From Bryopsis sp. KO-2023 (taxonomy: Eukaryota; Chlorophyta; Ulvophyceae; Bryopsidales; Bryopsidaceae), in NCBI GenBank assembly GCA_030272585.1, contig BSYQ01000004.1, positions 62,001 through 126,000 on the forward strand: a DNA stretch of 64,000 nt, in the 5' to 3' direction. The position numbers and the translations under genes are program-made. Positions 57,397-64,000 of this stretch are shown piece after piece. The notes under the pieces are model-generated. The model saw only the letters and a list, made by a program, of their open reading frames with translations, ran no database searches and had not been told where the DNA came from. The first letter of the stretch is position 1; the number at the start of each line of letters is the position of its first letter.

Positions 57397-60300
57397 ATGG
57401 TGTGGCAGCGAGCTACACACGAAACGGAGGCTTCCGTTTTCAAACATGGACGGTTTCGACTTGCAGCAGTCCAGCTCTTAGCCGTTGTCGTGCTACTCTG
57501 TTTCCTTCCTGGAGAATGCAGCATAAAACTAACGACACCCTCAGAGGCCAAAAGCCTAGATGGCCGACGAGGAAGAAGTATTTTACAGGACGACGGTTTC
57601 TTTCAAGGTTCATGTTTCTTCTGCTGTGGTCTGCAGCAGTTCGTCCTTTTCCATGCTTCGTTGCGAATTTCCTTGCAGCCCTTGACGATTCAGTCCGAGC
57701 TTGTCACTGAAACTAACAGCAAAAAAATAGACACCTTCCTCTGACAACAAAGTGTCCAAGAGTTCGTTTTGTCACACTTTAAAAAGCACTGCCCATGATT
57801 GACCTCCCAGTCAGAAGCACTCCTGAGAAGTATTTCCTGTAGCCCAAATTGCTGATCCTGGTTTTGTGGATGGTTCAGATTTGTGTCCTGATGGAGAACT
57901 GGTTAAAGAATATAATTGCAACTGTGATATCGTTCCTGCTAGTGAAGTCAATGCCGACACTAAGGTGTGCATTTCCCAAAGTTGCCTCATCCTATTACAA
58001 ATGTAGTGCAGCATTTTCATGATGACTACATATCACATTATTAAGGCAATAACTTTTCCTCCAATCAAATCCCAGGCAATTTCCTTCCATCAAATTCTGT
58101 GAATATGTTCTTATACCGGGTGAAATTATAGTAATGTGGACAGCATCCTGTTGATCACAAGTGGATGATGATTTGAAAAGCTGTTGCTTAACCATCTGTC
58201 GGTGTTATTGCCAGACTATTAAGGATGGAAGCATCTCATGCACACCTGTTTGCAGCGAAAGTGACAAGGCATCGTGTTTAAATAAATGTCCAGATGGCAA
58301 GAGCCAAGTTGGACTTTGTTCGACAGACTCCTGTAACACTGAAGTTCCCTTGGCAGCAGTTGATGTGGTCCGAAACCGAGACTGCACTCTTGACAAGGTA
58401 TACCGACCAGCATCACCACAGCGCTTCACCGCGCTGTTTCACACACAAGTCCGGCACATAAAATGCGATCAAAAATTGTGAATGGTTACCAGAAAGCTGA
58501 TTTGAATAGGTGGACAGGATGAAAACGTTGGAGTATTGCATCTGAGAATAAGGAGTGTGAGTGGTGACTGAGGCGATTGGTGTGATAAAATATATCAGGC
58601 CAGCCAGATGTGGGATTGTGCTGGAGTTCTGTCGGTGGACAACCCCACTTTTGAAGCCATCAAAACAGGGACCTGTGTCGTGGGCTGCTCGATTCCACAA
58701 TATCCTTGTTTCTTTCCTGCCCGTTTCGGGCCCCCATTGGAATTGTTTGTGCATGACGATGCGTCCAAGGAGAATGATGAGACGATAGACTTGGCAGAGA
58801 TCGAAAACGGTGCGAGTCGTTTTTTGCTAATTTTCCTGGCAGTGTGTGCTGAAAATAAAGATAAGGGCAACCCAGCCCTCTGCAAATTATTCGCTTTTCC
58901 GTGTTCGTTCTCATGTCAAACTGTCGCATTTATATTTTAACGATGGCACTTGGGCTGTTTTGCAGTTATGGAAAAATGCGATGGTATCGATGCGGAAGAA
59001 TTTGTTTGCGGATGCCAACTTTATTCAAAAGAGCGTGCGATGAAGCTGATTCAGGTTAGAGGAGGGAAAACAAACAACATATACAGCGAATCCTTTCATA
59101 AAGTTGTAAGCAACACCCTTGAGACTCCCTGGGATATTGGAACAGGGAAGCAATGGAATTACCCTCACACACTCCTGTGAGTATAGGTTTCAGGTGGACA
59201 GGATATTGGCTGCAGGCCTATCTGTGGCAATGAGTCTGACCCTCTGGAATCATGCAAGGCCGAGCAGCCTCGATGTGCAAACTATATGTGCATCCAAGGA
59301 AATTGTGCACTTTTTGTGGGGAAGGAGGCAGTGGATATAATTCAATCAAATGAATGCAGTTTTTCTGAGGTAAGAGGGTGCGTCACAGTTCCCGTTTTCT
59401 TCCTTGTTTCATTTTTGCCACTTGTTTTTTTTGGGGGTGGGGGGTGAGGCGTGTCATTCTTTCATGTATTAATATCTGCTTCCCCGTACCTTGCACACTT
59501 CAGATAAATTGATTTTCAAAACAATTTGTGGCAATTCTTTGTCGTGTTCACAACATTTCTGCAAGCGATGCAAAAAAATAATAATGTGGGGGATGCAGTC
59601 GTGGTTGCATAGTGATATGGCTTTCATTTTGACAGTAGATGTTCAACATGGTGCAATGTGGGGAAGCGCTGTTGGTTGATCAACCCACCTTTGAGTCCGT
59701 GTCAAGTGGTGGTTGCATTCCTGGCTGTGGAATAAAAGCGACGCAGCTAAGATGCGAGAAAAAGGCACGTTTTGGTCCTTCAATTTTATTGGACCCAAAC
59801 GCATTCTTCAAAGGTATTCTTCATATTTACTATTTCTCCTGTATAAATGCTCTGTTTGCAAGTGCATGGTACTCATTGTTTGGGGTTTTTTCTGCAAAAT
59901 CACAGTTTTTCTTTGGAGTATATTTTAAATGATATTCTATTATCAGGGTGCCTGACTCTTCTGTTGACCAAACGACTGCAGCAGATGATGCTGCCCTGGC
60001 CCCAGCTCCAGATACTGAAACCACATCGCCTCAAATTGAGGACTCACCACAGCCAGATATCTCCCCAGAAAGTGCCCCTTCACCAGATTCCAGTGTGGAT
60101 ACCCCCTTGCCTGCACCAACAAGTGATGAAGATTTGATGGCCCCTCTAGCTGCTAGCCCTGAGGAGGCATTGAGCCCATCCCCTGTCGATGATGTTATTG
60201 ACAATCCTCCGGTTTCTGATCCAGCAGAGCAGCCAGAGCCAAATCCATTGGAAGCCCCTGAAATTGGACCTGCATCTGAGCCTCCTAGCCCAGAATCTGA

Positions 60301-63300
60301 GGAAGCTTCGGCTCCGTCCCCAGAGCCTGAGCAAGCACTAGCTCCAGCACCTCTGGATGACGTGGAGAGAATTCCATCTCCAGAGCCTGAGGAGGCACCA
60401 GCTCTAAGTCCCCTGGATGCTGCAGATGAAATCCCTAGTCAGGAGCCAGAGGAGGCACCGGCTTCAGGTCCCCAGGATGATGTGGAGAGAACTCCATCTC
60501 CAGAGCCAGAGGAGGCACCGGCTTCAGGTCCCCAGGATGAAGCGGATGAAATTCCTATTCAAGAACCAGAGGAGGCACCAACTCCAGCGCCTTTAGATGA
60601 TGTGGAGAGAACTCCATCTCCTGAGCCAGAGGAGGCACCGGCTCCAGGTCCACTGGATGACGCGGATGAAATTCCTATTCAAGAGCCAGAGGAGGCACCA
60701 GCTCCAGGTCCCCTGGATGATGCGGATGAAGTCCCTATTCAAGAGCCAGAGGAGGCACCAGCTCCAGGTCCACTGGATGACGTGGATGAAATTCCTATTC
60801 AAGAGCCTGAGGAGGCACCAGTTCCAGGTCCCCTGGATGATGATGAGGCTGAGGACAGTCCAGCTCCAGCCCCAGATTTTGATCTGGATGAAATTCCAAT
60901 GTCAGAGCCTGCTGAGGGCCCAGCTCCTGAACCAGATTTTGATCTGGATGACATTCCAATTCCAGAACCTGAAGAGGGTCCAGCTCCTGAGCCAGATTTT
61001 GATCTGGATGACATTCCAATTCCAGAACCTGAAGAGGGTCCAGCCCCTGAACCAGATTTTGATCTGGATGGCACTCCAGTTCCAGAACCTGAAGAGGGTC
61101 CAGCCCCTGAACCAGATGATGACCTGGACGATATTGGTGAGGTGCCAGCCCCAGCTCCAAATTCTGACTTGGATGACATTCCGATTCCAGAACCTGAGGG
61201 CCCAGCCCCAGCTCCAGATTTTGATATTTCAATGTCAGAGCCTGAGGACGGACCAGGTACTGGACCTGATGATGGCCAGGACAATATTGGGGAGAGGCCA
61301 GCCCCGGGCCCTGATAATGACACAGCTGGTATTCCAATCTCCAACCCGGAGGAGGGGCCAGTTGCCTCCCCACTAGGTGATATGGAAGGGGTCCCAATAT
61401 CAGAACCCCAGGAGGGACAAGCCTTGCCACCTGCACCCCAGAAAGGGAGTTTAGGCGATTCAGAAGATGCACCGGCCCAGGCTCCACAGTCGGTGGGTTT
61501 TTTTGCGCTGGTCAAAGTTGAATTCCTTGACTGTGATTCAGGGCACCTCAGATAATTTGCAGCCCTTGTGTGACTGAGCAGTGTGGACAAGAATCACTGG
61601 TACCAACTAACAAGACTGTTTGGATTTCCCTTCATAGGCTGTTACAGTAGATATTGTCATTGACCAAGGGGCCAATGTCATATTAAATGAACCAATGCTG
61701 GCCGGGGAAGTATCATCCGGGGCTTGGAGGGATTGTAGCCTGGAGGGCAAAAAGGTGCTGATGGATGCAGTGATCACACTTTTTCAAACCTATGTTCAAT
61801 ACCACAATTCATTACTCATCAGCAGAAGTCTCTAAATGCTGTGCCAGTGATGCTGTGGAAATAAAAGTTGCCTTTTTCTTCTTGAAAGATGATAGTCCAT
61901 CTGTATTATACTTCAGGAGCGGTCTGTTATTTGCCGGACCTCCACAGGTCTTCCTATCCTGGATACAAACTGCAATCAAGGAGATCTCGAGGATAAAAAG
62001 AGTGAGGGCGTGGAAGACTGCCAAACTGAGACGATACCCTGTGATGGATGCTCGAAGCAATGTGCAACTATTGACGATGAGACAGGTATTTTTGACTGAG
62101 ATGTCAGGATCAGTGTATTTTTTTGTGGCCCATTGTGCCCCCCCCCCCCCCAAATTCTCGAGCACATTTTCGGTCCAAAAAAGGACCAAAAACGTTAAAC
62201 GTTAATTTCTCAGACAATTTTTGTTCCAAAGAAGGGCCGCATCCAAGGTAACTTTCACAGAACTCACAACCAACAGAGATGAATTAATTTTTTTGTTAGA
62301 CAACTTGAAATTTGTATCATCGAAATCGGGGCCACATTCTCATTTTTTGGTACAAATTGGGAGCACAAAAGGGCCACAATAAGGTGAAATAGCCAAATTT
62401 AGGGCCAGTTTTGGGCCGACGAAATTGAAATTAAATAAACTCGCAGTATACTCTCTAAATCGATCACATTCTGCAATTGCAACTGGGATACATTGAGGGC
62501 ATCTCATACAGACCTTCAGCACCTTCCACTCAACCATCCATTCATTCTGTGATGCAATGGGTCCTGCAAGTGACCATACGAAACCCTATTTTTTGCCTGC
62601 TCTGACTTTGTTGATGGGGTATGGTGATATTCCCAGGTCTCCTGACGGGAGGTACTCCGATTCAAACAGTAAATCGCGAAACATGTGGTGAACCAAACGA
62701 GCAGTGCAACACTTTCCCATGTGACCCGGTCAGACTGAAAGCAGGGCCATGGACGGACTGCTCCTGTGACTCGAATACGCAAACCAGGAAGGTTGATTGC
62801 GTGGATGGACAGGAAGAGGTGGTCGATGCATCGCTTTGTGATGCCCAGCTCATCGGCATCGATACCCTCCCTAATGAAAGAAATTGTACGGCTAGCGGCT
62901 GTACAGAATCTCAGGATCCCCAGTTAACCCGTCGATTGCTTCAAGATATTGTGCCAATCTGCGATGGGGTCACATGTTCTGGTACGAGTGTGTGTTCAAC
63001 ATGCCCCCACAGTTTTTCACTTTCTTTTTTAGTAGCAATTGGATCGTCATATACGTATGGGCTCATTTATGTTTTCAGGTCACGGTAAATGCTCTGAGGA
63101 CGGCGTTTGTGAATGCGAGAAAGGATTCAAGGGACCCGATTGCCAGATTGATGACAGGGAGGCCTCCTCATGTCCAGGTACGCACACACACCACCCTGTT
63201 TTCTCAATGTATAGGGTATCCCAGCTTCAGGATCTGCACTGCTTGCGTTAGAGGCACTTACAGAAAATCCAGATACGAATCGAACTGAGGATCCATGGGT

Positions 63301-64000
63301 TAAAAAAATTTACGATTTAATGAATGAAGTTGATAATTATATCCCACTTCCAACTCGAGATACGGATAAACCTTTTTTAATGGCCATTGAGAATGTCACC
63401 TGTCACCACAAGAATCAAAACATGTAGCAATCTGGATTGCTGCCTCCTTTTTCAGTTGTAAGACCAGCTCACTCTTTTTTGCACAATGTAGTGAACACTG
63501 CACGTAGCTCGCATCGTTGTTATCCATATACGATTTGCATGTCTCTCATCCGGACTCCCCGGAAACACGTTGTAGCGTCTGAGCAATCACTTGGGTGTGT
63601 TTTTGTGTTCGTTTGTTTTTGCAAACAGGAGGGGTTTTGAATGCCGATGGAGAGTGCTGTCAGTCTGGTGTGTTTGATCTTGAGGATGGTACTTGCTGTG
63701 GGGGCTCCAGTGCTCGACTTGACAAGGATGGTCGGTGTTGTGATGGACAAGTGGATTTTTGTGGGGTCTGTGAAGGGAAGGGTGTTGTCGATGTCCAAGG
63801 AAAGTGTTGTGAGGTGAGGCACTGGGGTATTTGGTGTATACGCCATTCAATACAATTGAGTTGGGGTAGAGGGACATTTATTCTGACTATTGTTCAGTAG
63901 CTGGAGAAAAAACACTGTGCAACATGTGACACATTTTGAAATCCAGGGAAGCGTATTCACTGCGATTGTTCCTGTGTGTAGTTGCTGTCTTCTTCTGGTC
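57397..64000 (+). CDS. Modular surface glycoprotein 2, paralogue of glycoprotein 1 (incomplete at right edge)
   Basis: Same architecture as the gene at 39032. Likely exons: 57397-57595 (signal peptide [16 protein letters not shown]), 57843-57964, 58215-58397, 58599-58809, 58966-59054, 59202-59369, 59639-59813, about 59947-61492, 61638-61754, one ending at 62092 (first base unresolved), 62637-62981, 63079-63177, 63629-63813; the rest lies beyond the window. Exons 2-4 and 5-7 are the two three-part Cys modules ([12 protein letters not shown], then [28 protein letters not shown], then [16 protein letters not shown]). Then come the Pro/Glu/Asp array, a short TSP1-like part ([12 protein letters not shown]), a full one ([20 protein letters not shown]), an EGF-like exon ([20 protein letters not shown]) and a [10 protein letters not shown] motif. 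Joins into the array exon and around 61754-62000 are not in phase in my model, so small exons may be missing. The intron after 63177 carries the tufA fragment. Confidence 0.86.
60340..61190 (+). repeat. 60-bp coding tandem arrays in glycoprotein 2
   Basis: Two adjoining arrays of 20-residue units. The first (60340-60850) has units like [20 protein letters not shown], about eight copies. The second (about 60866-61190) has units like [20 protein letters not shown], about five. Units diverge more than in glycoprotein 1, and the sequence differs, but the 60-bp length is the same. Confidence 0.85.
62111..62450. mobile_element. Diverged relative of the 47681-47811 element
   Basis: Starts cagtgtatttttttgtggcc, like the left end at 47681. 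Near its right side it contains tttagggccagttttgggcc followed by gacgaaattgaaa, matching tttagggccacttttgggcc and acgagaatgaaa at 47768-47799. The right end is blurred and no clean target duplication is visible. Two more ggccaca / gggccgc blocks inside suggest an internally expanded or nested copy. Confidence 0.5.
63214..63397 (+). other. tufA: Plastid tufA (EF-Tu) fragment in the nucleus (NUPT)
   Basis: Translating from about 63220 gives EF-Tu domain I/II sequence: [15 protein letters not shown], then [17 protein letters not shown] and [14 protein letters not shown], about 56 residues without any break. ALEALTENP and the insertion before WVKKIY are features of cyanobacterial and plastid EF-Tu rather than E. 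coli. Similarity stops abruptly after MAIENV, and the left junction is near 63214. It lies wholly within an intron of surface glycoprotein 2, on the same strand, with no start or stop of its own, so it is a transferred organelle fragment and not a working gene. Confidence 0.85.

Noticed and set aside
60597-61590. Long frames on both strands across the glycoprotein 2 array
   Set aside because: Shadow frames of the repeat. Only the Pro/Asp/Glu frame extends into cysteine-rich and TSP1-like sequence.

Overview
The window is nuclear DNA of a eukaryote that most likely carries a plastid. Nearly every gene has many short exons separated by GT-AG introns of about 60-700 bp. An in-frame piece of a bacterial/plastid-type EF-Tu gene (tufA) lies in an intron, and the conserved proteins read like green-lineage or other algal homologues. 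I infer an intron-rich alga, perhaps an early-branching green or streptophyte alga; the exact lineage cannot be fixed from sequence alone. No protein-coding retroelement, virus-like element, CRISPR array or complete tRNA/rRNA gene was seen.

Layout. 0.7-8.0 kb (+): SEC24 of the COPII coat, 19 exons. 8.9-12.7 kb (-): polytopic membrane protein resembling the XK-related (XKR) scramblase family. 13.4-16.3 kb (+): UBP6/USP14 proteasome deubiquitinase. 16.6-19.4 kb: two unrecognised genes on opposite strands, then a short antisense organellar LSU-rRNA relic. 20.3-22.3 kb (+): 14-3-3 protein. 23.8-28.5 kb (+): secreted trypsin-like protease fused to two fucolectin-type (F5/8 C-like) lectin domains. 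28.5-31.5 kb: gene-poor, with one hairpin. 31.5-38.1 kb (-): plant-type P-loop protein of the zeta-toxin-domain fold. 39.0-48.3 kb (+): 18-exon single-pass surface glycoprotein. 50.6-53.1 kb (-): helix-rich unrecognised protein. 54.4-56.0 kb (+): intronless ankyrin-malonyltransferase fusion. 56.4 kb: hAT-like miniature element. 57.4 kb to the right edge (+): a second surface glycoprotein, paralogous to the first and incomplete here.

The most unusual content is the pair of surface proteins. Both carry a signal peptide, a twice-repeated three-part cysteine module that I do not recognise, a long Pro/Ala/Asp/Glu array built on 60-bp units, thrombospondin-1-like and EGF-like segments and short CGVC motifs. 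The complete copy ends in a transmembrane helix and a cytoplasmic tail. Together with the protease-lectin they suggest an accessory cell-surface cluster set among housekeeping genes for secretion (SEC24), protein turnover (UBP6), signalling (14-3-3) and lipid metabolism (malonyltransferase).

Exons were called by eye from GT/AG signals, reading frame and protein similarity, so junctions may be off by 1-2 bases. For SEC24, UBP6, 14-3-3 and the first surface protein the summed exons are exact multiples of three (3123, 1485, 786 and 5127 nt), which supports those models. Other models have unresolved junctions, noted in each entry.
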